Shown here piece by piece: positions 18,250 through 26,826 of a stretch of DNA of 64,000 bases. Within the stretch, counting starts at the first letter, position 1. Each line of letters begins with the position of its first letter. The DNA is from Mesorhizobium sp. (lineage in GTDB: Bacteria > Pseudomonadota > Alphaproteobacteria > Rhizobiales > Rhizobiaceae), in contig JAHBYX010000004.1 in NCBI GenBank assembly GCA_019635735.1, positions 220,020 to 284,019 of the forward strand, written 5' to 3'. The notes beneath the pieces were generated by a model. It had not been told where the DNA came from. It ran no database searches and worked only from the letters and a program-made list of their open reading frames with translations. The translations under genes were made by a program, and so were the position numbers.

Positions 18250-18277
18250 GCTTGAACGATTATGTTCATGTTTGAAC
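18244..18277. promoter_or_regulatory. paired palindromic operator for the MarR regulator
   Basis: Two copies of a 14-base palindrome: GTTCATGCTTGAAC (18244-18257) and GTTCATGTTTGAAC (18264-18277). They are spaced 20 bases centre to centre, two helical turns on the same DNA face. Each has arms GTTCA/TGAAC around four bases. The first covers the marR start codon; the second lies 21 bases before the hydrolase GTG. This layout fits cooperative MarR binding and autoregulation. Confidence 0.75.
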
Positions 18278-18297
18278 GAATCCTCTGGAGGCCTATT

Positions 18298-19233
18298 GTG
18301 GCATCATTCGGGTTGAGAATCATCCGTACCCTGTTTGGCATGGCGGACCCGATCGCGCCACGCCTGGCCGGGCGTATCGCCTTCGAACTGTTCTGCCGCA
18401 CCGCCGATCCGGGCAAGCCGAACGCCGCCGAGGCCCGTATCCTCGACCGCAGCCGTGAGTTCATGCAGGAGGCGCGGCTGCACCGCCTGACCGTAGGCCG
18501 CACCTGCGTGGCGGCGCACGAATTCCGGCCGCCGTCGAATCTCTGGTCCGCGACGGTGCTCGTCGTCCACGGCTGGCGCTCCCGCACCGAGCATATGCGG
18601 TCGATCATCGACGGCTTCAGGAATGCCGGCGTCCGCGTCATCGCGATCGACCTGCCGGGTCACGGCGCCTCTGCCGGGCGCCGGCTCAACATGGCGATCG
18701 CGGTCGCAGCCGTTCAGGCCGCCGACCAGTGGTTCGGGCCGTTCCGCGCGCTCGTGGGCCATTCCTTCGGCGGCGCGGTGGCGGTCAATGCGGCGGTCGG
18801 TTCGGTGACGCATGTCGAGAAGGTGAGGGCCAATCGATTGGTGCTGATCGCGGCTCCCAGTTCGATGCCGATGATCTTTTCCGATTTCGGACGTTTCCTG
18901 AACCTCGGCCCGCGCACGCAGACCGCCATCGCCGACCTCGTGCACAGGATCGCCGGGCAGCCGCTCGAAGCCTATACTGGACAGATCCAGCTGGCCGAGC
19001 ACCCGGTCGAGACGCTCGTGCTGCACGCCGCCGACGACAAGGAAGTGTCGCCAAAGCATGCCGAGGGCTATGCGCGGGCAGGCGAACACGTGCGGCTCGC
19101 CTGGGTCAACGGCCTCGGCCACCGCCGCGTTCTGGGCGATCCGTCGGTCGTGGTGCAAGCGGTGGATTTCGCCCTGGCCGAAGCGGAGCATGTGCCGGTT
19201 GCGAGGCGAGCCGCGATCCGCAACCAGAGCTGA
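18298..19233 (+). CDS. alpha/beta hydrolase
   Basis: 311-residue alpha/beta-fold hydrolase. VLVVHGWRSRTEHM forms the oxyanion loop, GHSFGGAVAVNAA the nucleophile elbow with catalytic serine, and LHAADDKEVSPK and NGLGHRRVL supply the acid and histidine. GTG at 18298 is chosen because CTGGAGG lies six bases upstream; the ATG at 18262 lies within the operator. Substrate unknown. MarR pairing suggests control by a small, perhaps toxic or aromatic, ester. Confidence 0.85.
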   Translation: MASFGLRIIRTLFGMADPIAPRLAGRIAFELFCRTADPGKPNAAEARILDRSREFMQEARLHRLTVGRTCVAAHEFRPPSNLWSATVLVVHGWRSRTEHMRSIIDGFRNAGVRVIAIDLPGHGASAGRRLNMAIAVAAVQAADQWFGPFRALVGHSFGGAVAVNAAVGSVTHVEKVRANRLVLIAAPSSMPMIFSDFGRFLNLGPRTQTAIADLVHRIAGQPLEAYTGQIQLAEHPVETLVLHAADDKEVSPKHAEGYARAGEHVRLAWVNGLGHRRVLGDPSVVVQAVDFALAEAEHVPVARRAAIRNQS

Positions 19234-19301
19234 GCCTGCATGCCGCCGGGATTGGCAAGAAACCCGGCGGTCTTCCAGCCTGTCCCCGGCGTGTCGCGGG
19301 G

Positions 19302-19916
19302 TCAGCGAATGACAACGACCTTGGTGCCGACGTCGGCGACGCTGTAGAGGTGCGTCACATCCTCATTGGCCATGCGGATGCAGCCCGACGACATCGCCTG
19401 GCCGATCGTCCAGGGCTGGTTGGTGCCGTGGATGCGATAGATCGTCGAGCCGATATAGAGCGCGCGCGCGCCGAGCGGATTGTCCGGGCCGCCGGGCATG
19501 TAGGCGGGCAGCTTGCGGCCCTTGGCGGCCTCGCGGCGAATCATCGTGGCGGGCGGCGTCCAGCCCGGCCACTCGGCCTTGCGCGTGACGCGATGGGTGC
19601 CCGACCAGGTGAAGCCGTCGCGGCCGACGCCGACGCCGTAGCGGATCGCCTTGCCGTTGCCGAGCGTGTAGTAGAGGCGCCGCTCGCCGGTGTTCACCAC
19701 GATCGTTCCAGCCCCGTATTTGGTGTCGAACGCGACGGTGCGGCGCGGTATCGGCGACTTGTCGGAACGGTAGTAGCGCTTGCCTCCGCCCTGGTTGAGG
19801 TCGTTGCGCGAGATGAGTTGCTTTTTTCCCGCGTCGTAGACCCAGTTGGTCTCGGCGATCGCAGGCGTTGCGAAGAGGCCGGCCATGACGGCCGCGAAAA
19901 TGGTCAGTCTTCTCAT
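19302..19916 (-). CDS. L,D-transpeptidase (YkuD domain)
   Basis: 204-residue exported enzyme: a signal peptide (1-21, cleavage AIAET) and one YkuD catalytic domain with HGTNQPWTIGQAMSSGCIRM, which contains the catalytic His and Cys. Such enzymes form 3-3 cross-links in peptidoglycan or attach outer membrane proteins to it, which matters in Rhizobiales polar growth. A second, larger L,D-transpeptidase gene lies 0.7 kb to the right on the other strand. Confidence 0.9.
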   Translation of the reverse strand: MRRLTIFAAVMAGLFATPAIAETNWVYDAGKKQLISRNDLNQGGGKRYYRSDKSPIPRRTVAFDTKYGAGTIVVNTGERRLYYTLGNGKAIRYGVGVGRDGFTWSGTHRVTRKAEWPGWTPPATMIRREAAKGRKLPAYMPGGPDNPLGARALYIGSTIYRIHGTNQPWTIGQAMSSGCIRMANEDVTHLYSVADVGTKVVVIR

Positions 19917-19987
19917 CTCACTCGATTCCCAAGAGTTTGTCCTGCCCCAGCGTAATTGAGCGGCGCGGCCCGAATTCTGTCAACATG

Positions 19988-20004
19988 CGTTACGCCCGGT
20001 AACG
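19988..20004. promoter_or_regulatory. 17-base inverted repeat upstream of the L,D-transpeptidase gene
   Basis: Perfect six-base arms CGTTAC and GTAACG separated by five bases, 72 bases before the start of the minus-strand transpeptidase gene. It could be an operator, but the cognate regulator is not recognised. The rest of 19917-20158 shows no gene. Confidence 0.35.
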
Positions 20005-20158
20005 GAATGGTTATCGCAGGTCGGTCGCCGGGAAGAGTGGAGAATAGCTAGCCCATACAATGGTTTGGTCAAAATCCCCGTGCGCCTGTCCGGCAATTTT
20101 CCGCCTCAATCATAGCCGATCATGGCGCCCGTTCGTGAACATGACGGGAGACAAGGAC

Positions 20159-20353
20159 ATGGATCGCGAAGCAAAATCCGACCGCCCGGTGTCGCGCGAC
20201 GAATGGAGGCCGCTGCGACTGGAACTCCAAACCGATTCGATCACGCGAATTCCAGCCCGTCCGCCGCGGCAGGATCAGCTCTACCAGCTGCTTCCCCTCT
20301 GGCAGATGAGTTCGGACCGGGTGACCGATGCGAGCGCCAAATCGGGGCGCTGA
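20159..20353 (+). CDS. possible 64-residue hypothetical protein
   Basis: Short reading frame from ATG 20159, preceded by GGGAGACAAGG. Composition is polar and proline/arginine rich, ending QLLPLWQMSSDRVTDASAKSG. Third codon positions are mostly G or C, as in real genes here. No family is recognised and there is no membrane segment. It could be a small species-group protein or chance. Confidence 0.35.
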   Translation: MDREAKSDRPVSRDEWRPLRLELQTDSITRIPARPPRQDQLYQLLPLWQMSSDRVTDASAKSGR

Positions 20354-20598
20354 TCGCCGGCGGGCGGTCGGCCGGGGTCCGGAGCTCCCGAGATCGAAGC
20401 CGTCCTCGACGGTGGCGGAAGGTTTCGGAGCGCAGGTGTGTGATCGGCGTCACGTTTACTTGAGATCGTCATGGGTTAGGGGATTTGCGGTCGTCACGCC
20501 GACGGTTCAGGCTATACTGACCAGAGGACTGCTTCGGCATGCGGGACGGTGTCTGACGTGCGAAGCCTTCTTATGCATGCGGCGGAGCAGGGAGAGAG

Positions 20599-22458
20599 AT
20601 GTTGAGGGGACGAAAGGTATCGGTCCGCTTGCTGGGGGCCGGACTGGCCTGCGGAATGTTCGTCGCGGCCGGCGTCGAGCCGGCGCAGGCGCAGAACTTC
20701 TTCGACCGGCTTTTCGGCGGCGGCATTAAGCGCCAGGGTCAGCATGAATTTCCGCCGGAGCCGGCAAAGCGTCCGGCGAAGCCGGTCGCGAAGATCTCGG
20801 CGCCGTCCTACTACACCTACAAGACCGACTCGCTGGTCAAGGTGAAGGTGCCGCAGGTCGTGGCGCCGTCGGGCCTGCCCGATCTGACGCTCGCGGGGGC
20901 CTCCGGCGTGCGGTTTGCCGAGGCGATGCCGTTTCTCAGCGATCTCGATCTCGCAGCGGAAAAGGATGTGGCCGACGCGATCGCCGCGCACTACGAGGCG
21001 CATCAGGATTTCATCTGGATATCGGGATACGGTCTGAACAGCCGCGCCCAGCAGGCATTGAGAACGCTGGCCGAGGCCGGCAGCCACGGCCTCGACCCGG
21101 CGGAATATTCCGTCGACGTGCCGCAGGCGTCGTTCTCGATGGACGACATGGTCTCGCGCCAGCGCGAGCTTGCGCGCTTCGAACTCGCCCTGTCGGCGAA
21201 AGTTCTGCGCTACGTCCGCGATTCCGTGCGCGGCCGCATCGATCCGAACCGGCTGTCGGGCTACCACGACTTCGCCCCGAAACAGCTCGATCTCGCCAAG
21301 GAACTCGAGAAGCTGTCCCGCACGTTCGATACGGCGGTGCTGCTCGACTCCTACCATCCCCAGAGCGACGAGTATCTGCGGCTGCGCGCCGAACTGGAAG
21401 CGCTGTCGGCGCTGGCGGAGAACGACATCGTCGTCGATCCGAAGCTGCTCCTGAAGCCGGGCGGAAAGAGCGCGGAACTGCCGAAGCTGATCGCGCTGAT
21501 CGAGCGCAAGGCCACACCGGAATTCGCGACGAAACATGCGGTCCTTCTCGCCCTGTCGCGCGGAAAGGAAGACTACACGCCCGACCTCGTGCCGCTGATC
21601 AAGGAGGCACAGGAGGCGCACGGGCTGAAGGGCGACGGCGTGGTCGGCCCGCGCACGGTGCAGGCGCTCGCCGGTGTTTCCAAGGCGGACCGGATCGGCA
21701 AGGTGAAGGTCGCGCTCGAACAGTTGCGCTGGCTGCCCTCGGACCTCGGCGCACGCCGGGTCTTCGTCAACCAGCCGGCCTTCACGGCGACTTATTTCGA
21801 GAACGGAACCGAACGGCTGTCGATGAGGGTCGTGGTCGGAACCGCTTCCAACCAGACCAGCTTCTTCCAGGATACGATCGAGCAGATCGACTACAATCCT
21901 TACTGGGGCGTGCCGCAGTCGATCATCGTCAACGAGATGCTGCCGCGCCTGCGCAACGATCCGGGTTATCTCGACCGGGCCGGCTATGAAGTGACCGACG
22001 CGCGGGGGCAGCGCATCCCGTCCTCGGCCATCGACTGGGGGCAGTTCGGCGGCAAGGTGCCGTTCAACGTACGCCAGAGCCCGAGCGAGGCGAACGCGCT
22101 GGGCGAGCTCAAGATCCTGTTCCCCAACAAGCACGCGATCTACATGCACGACACGCCGCAGAAGGCGTTGTTCCAGCGTGAATCCCGCGCCTTCAGCCAT
22201 GGCTGCATCCGGCTGCACCAGCCGCGCGAGATGGCGGCTGCGCTGCTCGGCAAGGACGTCGGCTACATCAAATCGAAGCTGGCGCAGGGGCACAATTCGG
22301 AGAAGATTCCGGGCAATATCCCGGTCTACGTCGCCTATTTCACCGCATGGCCCAACAAGGATGGCGCGGTCGAGTATTTTCCGGATGTCTATAGCCGCGA
22401 CGACAAGGTGATGACGGCGATCGAGAAGACGGCCGCGGTGAGGCTGCCGGCGAGCTGA
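20599..22458 (+). CDS. YcbB-like murein L,D-transpeptidase
   Basis: 619-residue exported enzyme. A signal peptide (to AQAQN, about residue 32) is followed by a long helical scaffold domain, a peptidoglycan-binding domain near 330-370 (EAHGLKGDGVVGPRTVQALAG) and a YkuD catalytic domain with IYMHDTPQK and SHGCIRLHQP (catalytic Cys). This matches the large L,D-transpeptidases that make 3-3 cross-links in the periplasm. ATG 20599 follows GGGAGAGAG. Confidence 0.88.
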   Translation: MLRGRKVSVRLLGAGLACGMFVAAGVEPAQAQNFFDRLFGGGIKRQGQHEFPPEPAKRPAKPVAKISAPSYYTYKTDSLVKVKVPQVVAPSGLPDLTLAGASGVRFAEAMPFLSDLDLAAEKDVADAIAAHYEAHQDFIWISGYGLNSRAQQALRTLAEAGSHGLDPAEYSVDVPQASFSMDDMVSRQRELARFELALSAKVLRYVRDSVRGRIDPNRLSGYHDFAPKQLDLAKELEKLSRTFDTAVLLDSYHPQSDEYLRLRAELEALSALAENDIVVDPKLLLKPGGKSAELPKLIALIERKATPEFATKHAVLLALSRGKEDYTPDLVPLIKEAQEAHGLKGDGVVGPRTVQALAGVSKADRIGKVKVALEQLRWLPSDLGARRVFVNQPAFTATYFENGTERLSMRVVVGTASNQTSFFQDTIEQIDYNPYWGVPQSIIVNEMLPRLRNDPGYLDRAGYEVTDARGQRIPSSAIDWGQFGGKVPFNVRQSPSEANALGELKILFPNKHAIYMHDTPQKALFQRESRAFSHGCIRLHQPREMAAALLGKDVGYIKSKLAQGHNSEKIPGNIPVYVAYFTAWPNKDGAVEYFPDVYSRDDKVMTAIEKTAAVRLPAS

Positions 22459-22489
22459 GGGTTCAGCGCTCGGGGGGAAACGGGCGCCG

Positions 22490-23194
22490 TTAACAGGTCA
22501 GTGCCTGCAGCCGCGCGTAGGTGTGCGCGAGCGGGTGCGGTATGGGCTGCGCCTCGTCGATGGTCTGGTGTCTCAGATTGTCGTCATAGAACCGGGCCGC
22601 GGCCTCGGGTTCCGGGAGCGCGAGATCGCGGGCGATACGGACCACGGAGTCGAGATAGGCTTCGCCAGATCGGCCGTAGTCGATCAGGCGAATCGGAAGG
22701 CGAGCAGCGGCACTCAGCAGCCGTTCGTTGTACGCCTGCCAGAGTTGCAGGCCTTCCTCAATGGACAAGGTTGGGTCGCGCCGGTTCAGGGATTGGGCGA
22801 CGGCGAGAGGATGCCGGAAGCTCGCGGCGAGTTCGACCTTGCCGAGAATGCCCAGCCAGCCGTCCAGCGTCAGCAAGGCACGAGGGTCCTTGAACCCCCA
22901 GGAATCCTCCCGGGCGATCGTCCTGGCTACTTGCTCGCCTTCGGCCAGTTGCGATCCGGTCCAGACCACGTTCGCCGGCGGATGTCGCCACGAACCGCCG
23001 TTCGAAGCGAGCACCTCGTCGTTGAGGTGCATGACCGCGATGTTCTCGCGGTTGCCCTTCTTGTTATGCGTGGACTGTGTCTTGACCTCGCCCAGGAACA
23101 GTCCTGCCGCCTGGAGACAGCCGGCGAGGCAGCTGGTTCCGGATCTGTGCATGCCGAGGATAAGAATCGGCGTGCCGGGCAGAGACTCCGTCAA
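22490..23194 (-). CDS. sulfotransferase-like P-loop protein
   Basis: 234-residue protein of the sulfotransferase superfamily. The 5'-phosphosulfate loop is LGMHRSGTSCLAGCLQ (residues 13-28), and a 3'-phosphate segment is SFRHPLAVAQSLNRR. It may sulfate a surface sugar or lipid (inferred). Translation probably starts at TTG 23194 with GAGGT upstream, ten bases after the methyltransferase stop. The two form a minus-strand pair that abuts a truncated gene on the plus strand. Confidence 0.75.
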   Translation of the reverse strand: MTESLPGTPILILGMHRSGTSCLAGCLQAAGLFLGEVKTQSTHNKKGNRENIAVMHLNDEVLASNGGSWRHPPANVVWTGSQLAEGEQVARTIAREDSWGFKDPRALLTLDGWLGILGKVELAASFRHPLAVAQSLNRRDPTLSIEEGLQLWQAYNERLLSAAARLPIRLIDYGRSGEAYLDSVVRIARDLALPEPEAAARFYDDNLRHQTIDEAQPIPHPLAHTYARLQALTC

Positions 23195-23204
23195 TCACGG
23201 CACC

Positions 23205-23897
23205 TCAGGCCGGGTCTCGGCGGAAGATCGCCATCTGCTGGTTGCGCGGATGGTTCCAGTCCCTGATCTCGAGAAGCGTCCAAGGCAGGTCGGCGACCGC
23301 ATACCCGACATCAGACTCCTGATAATGGAACGGGTCGGCGTTCGGATGTGTCACGATTCCGCCTGGAGAATGGGTGATTGGTCTCGTCCAGTCGGCGCCA
23401 TCGGGGGGCAGGAAGACGGTGGCATAGAGTGTGCCGCCCGGCCGCACATAGTCTGCGGCGCGCGCCATGCACAGCCTGAAATGGTTGAGCGGAAGATGCG
23501 TGAAAACAGACTGGGCGATGGCGACGTCGAATTTCACGCCGAACATGCTCGCCTCGAACCCGCCGTTGCAGTTCAGGTTCGAACGAGGCAACTTATTCTG
23601 CAGGCCGGCGTCGGCAAGCTCGATGTCATATCCGGCGTCAAGCAATGCCTGGGATACGTCTATGCCGTAGTAGTTGCCGGCGTTCAGATAGCGCACGAAA
23701 TGCACACCGGCGCGCAGACATCCACAACCGATGTCGAGCAGCCGCATATCGGGGGTCAGGCCCTCGCCAAGGACGAAATCCCGCTGCAGGCCGCCGATTT
23801 CGTCCCACATGCCACCCACGGAATTGCGATGCTTGCCGCTCATGACCGCGGCTACCACAACCGAGTCCGAGTGAGCATCTTTGAGCTTCGAGGCCAT
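23205..23897 (-). CDS. class I SAM-dependent methyltransferase
   Basis: 230-residue enzyme. The SAM motif LLDIGCGCLRAGVHFVRYL is near residues 54-72, followed by YYGIDVS and FDVAIAQSVFTHLPL, the Methyltransf_25/11 pattern. ATG 23897 has AGGA six bases upstream. It is paired with the sulfotransferase, suggesting successive modification of a surface glycan or lipid. Its 5' end lies against the point where the neighbouring FG-GAP gene loses its N-terminus. Confidence 0.8.
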   Translation of the reverse strand: MASKLKDAHSDSVVVAAVMSGKHRNSVGGMWDEIGGLQRDFVLGEGLTPDMRLLDIGCGCLRAGVHFVRYLNAGNYYGIDVSQALLDAGYDIELADAGLQNKLPRSNLNCNGGFEASMFGVKFDVAIAQSVFTHLPLNHFRLCMARAADYVRPGGTLYATVFLPPDGADWTRPITHSPGGIVTHPNADPFHYQESDVGYAVADLPWTLLEIRDWNHPRNQQMAIFRRDPA

Positions 23898-23924
23898 GCA
23901 AATCCTGGGAGCGCGGATGCGTGT

Positions 23925-25112
23925 GGAGGTTGGGGCACGCGTACAGCGTTCTTCTCGCTGGGCGACGGTGCTGGCGCATTCACGCCCATCCGCCGCCAGG
24001 ACAACCTGATCCCGATGACGACGCAGACGACGATGGCGTTCAAGACCGCCGACCTTGCGAACACGGGCAGGCAGGACATCTATGTCGGCCAGATCGCCGG
24101 GCGCTCGTCGGGCATTGCGAACAAACTGAAGACCCAGCCGCTGGAACTCTATTGCGACGGCATCGGGCGCGCGAGCGACAAGGCGATCTGCGAGAAGAAC
24201 ATGGCGATCAAGCAATGGTACAAGTCCGGCCACAGCTTCGATCCGTCCAACGCTACGCGCTGCGCCGAACTGCCGGAACCGGACAAGAGCGAATGCCGTG
24301 CCATGCTGGTCAAGGACCTGGCGATCCAGAGCAAGGATTCGTCGATCTGCGATCTGATCGCAGTGACGCAGGAGAGGGCGCGCCAGCTCTGCGAGATCCA
24401 TTTCCGCCCGGTCCGCCAGCCGACCCAGGCCGAACTCGACAAGGCCATTCCGCAGATCCAGCGCCGCAACGTGCTATTGTCGCCCAAGGGCGACGGGAGC
24501 TATGAGGAACACGCCGTGCCGGCGGGGGTGGAGATCGGCGGCTGGACCTGGGACGTAAAGGTAGAGGACGTCAACAATGACGGCTGGAAGGACATCTATG
24601 TCCTCAACGGCACCTGGATCCCGAACGAGATCAGCCCGTCCAAGATCCTGTTCATGAATGACGGCACGGGCAAGTTCAAGGAACAGACGGTTCCGGCCGG
24701 AATGGAGGATTACCTGATCACCGCGGCCGCGGTCGCGATCGATTTCGACAATGACGGCGACCAGGATTTCATCACCGTGCCGGTCAACGGCCCGCCGATG
24801 GCCTATGTCAACGGATCGGCCGACGGCAATTCGATCGCGTTCGAGTTCCGCGACGGGCTCGGCAATCAGTTCGGCATCGGCAACCGGCTCGAGATCAAGA
24901 CGGCTGACGGGCTGACGCAGATGCGCGAGCTGCAGAGCGGCGGAGGGTTCATGTCCTTCGACGCGCCGGTCCTGCATTTCGGCACCGGCAAGGCCGAGCG
25001 GATCGAAAGCGCGACCGTTCACTGGTCGACCGGCGGCAAGACGACGATCGACGGCGGCCTCGATGCCGGATCGCTCTATCGCATCGCGCGCGAAGGCGCG
25101 GCGACGCGCTGA
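23925..25112 (+). pseudogene. CRTAC1-type FG-GAP/ASPIC-UnbV protein, 5'-truncated
   Basis: About 395 codons of a secreted repeat protein remain. FG-GAP-like calcium loops are visible (VEDVNNDGWKDIYVLNG and AIDFDNDGDQDFI), and the ASPIC/UnbV C-terminal domain (GNRLEIKTADG ... VLHFGTGKAERIESATVHWS) is intact. The similarity begins abruptly near TAFFSLGDGAGAF, with no start codon or signal peptide before it; the sequence upstream belongs to the opposite-strand methyltransferase. ATG 24015 could give a 365-residue cytosolic product, but secretion would be lost. Confidence 0.7.
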
Positions 25113-25221
25113 CGTCGATGCGGCGGCCTTGCAAAAGTCCGGATTTCCCGCATTTTCGGCCGGGCGGAGGATGCCGCTTCGGCCGCAGCGCGTACGATTC
25201 CGAAAGCTCGAAAGGCACTGA

Positions 25222-26826
25222 ATGAAGTTCGTCCGAAATGCACTTGGCCCGGCAATTCTCGCCCTTTCGGCGACTGTCCTCAGCGTGCCCCATCCGTCGT
25301 TCGCGCAGGAGCAGGCCAAGCCAGCCGTCTCGGGCGCCGCACCGCAGAACAGCCAGGGTTCCGAAGGCACGTCAGTCGAGACGGCGCCGACCATGCAGCA
25401 GTCGGAGGCAGCATACGCGGCCGGCGACTACGCGAAGGCTCTCGAAATCCTGAAGCCGCTGGCCGACGCGGGCGACGCGCTGGCCCAGTATCGGCTCGGA
25501 TACATGCTCGCGCTGGGGCAGGGGACGGAGAAGGACCTGAAGGCCGCCTCGGGCTGGATGAGGAAAGCCGCCGACCAGGGGGATGCGTCGGCGCTCCTCC
25601 AGCTCGGTGTCTTCCATCTCCAGGGGAGCGGTGTCGACCGCAACGAGGCCGAGGCGGCGACCCTGTTCAAGCTCGCTGCGGAAAAGGGCAACGCGACCGC
25701 CCAGCTTTTCATCGGCCAGATGTATCTCGCCGGCGCCGGCATCGAGAAGAACGAGGTCGCAGGCCTCACTTGGATCATGTCTTCCGCGCGCGCCGGCAAC
25801 GCCGAGGCGCAGTTCGAGCTCGGCCGTATCTACGCCACCGGCCAGGGCGCGACGAAGGATACGAAGGAGGCGGGCAAGTGGTTCGAGCTCGCCGCCGAGA
25901 ACGGGCTGGCGATCGCGCAATACACACTGGCCAGCAACCTGATCGCCGGGACTGGTGTGGCCAGGGACGAGGCGAAGGCGCTCGAGTGGTACCGCAAGGC
26001 GGCCGAGGCGGGGATGCCCGCCGCGCAACGCGATCTCGGCGGTCACTATCTCACCGGGTCGGCCGAACGGCAGCCGGACTATGCGCTCGCCTATGAATGG
26101 ACGAAGAAGGCGGCGGATGCGGGGGACGCGGGGGCGCTCAGCAATCTCGGCTACATGTATTACTCCGGCAAGGGTGTTCCGCAGGATGACAAGCTCGCGG
26201 CCGAGGCTTACGAGAAGGCGGCCGGCAAAGGGATGGCCCGCTCCGCCGCGGCGCTGGGCGCGCTCTACGAAGCCGGCCGGGGCGTCGAGAAGAGTGACGA
26301 GAAGGCGGCTGAATGGTATCGCAAGGGCGGGCTCGGCGGCGACAAACAGGCGGTCGCGAGGCTGGCCGCCATGATCGTCGAGGGAAGTGCGGTGCCGGCC
26401 GACGATGCGGACGGAGCGCTATGGGTGGCGATGGCGGCCGGGGAGGGCAATGCCGACGCGCTCAAATGGCTTGAGGCCAGGGCCGGGGCCGGATCTGCGC
26501 CGGCGAAAGCCAGGCTCGCCGCGCTGATCGATGCCGACACGAAGGATCCCGCCAACGATGCAAGGGCAGTCGCGCTCTACCATGAGGCGGCCGAGGCCGG
26601 CGACGCCCTGGCGCAGCTCGAACTGGCGAAGAAATACGCGGCCGGCGATGGCATGGGCCAGGATTATGTCGCGGCCCATCAGTGGGCGAACATCGCTGCC
26701 ACCGACGGAAACGAGGCGGCGGTGAAGATGCGCGACAATCTGTCGAAGCTGATGACGCGCGAGCAGATAGCCGACGCGCAGAAGAAAGCCCGGGAATGGA
26801 TCGCCAAGACGCGCGACAAGGGCTGA
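25222..26826 (+). CDS. Sel1-like repeat protein
   Basis: 534 residues: a signal peptide (cleavage near SFAQEQ) and about twelve Sel1-like repeats of about 36 residues with the usual AxxxLGxMYxxGxGVxxD pattern, ending in a lysine-rich tail. Such periplasmic scaffolds bind partner proteins in signalling, envelope or exopolysaccharide functions (ExoR/PodJ type). It is followed by a second Sel1 gene that overlaps it by 31 bases. Confidence 0.85.
   Translation: MKFVRNALGPAILALSATVLSVPHPSFAQEQAKPAVSGAAPQNSQGSEGTSVETAPTMQQSEAAYAAGDYAKALEILKPLADAGDALAQYRLGYMLALGQGTEKDLKAASGWMRKAADQGDASALLQLGVFHLQGSGVDRNEAEAATLFKLAAEKGNATAQLFIGQMYLAGAGIEKNEVAGLTWIMSSARAGNAEAQFELGRIYATGQGATKDTKEAGKWFELAAENGLAIAQYTLASNLIAGTGVARDEAKALEWYRKAAEAGMPAAQRDLGGHYLTGSAERQPDYALAYEWTKKAADAGDAGALSNLGYMYYSGKGVPQDDKLAAEAYEKAAGKGMARSAAALGALYEAGRGVEKSDEKAAEWYRKGGLGGDKQAVARLAAMIVEGSAVPADDADGALWVAMAAGEGNADALKWLEARAGAGSAPAKARLAALIDADTKDPANDARAVALYHEAAEAGDALAQLELAKKYAAGDGMGQDYVAAHQWANIAATDGNEAAVKMRDNLSKLMTREQIADAQKKAREWIAKTRDKG

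Noticed and set aside
22728..25112. A 794-codon open frame that would fuse upstream sequence to the FG-GAP/UnbV protein
   Set aside because: Its first 400 codons are antisense to the methyltransferase and sulfotransferase genes and show no protein character. The real similarity begins near 23925.
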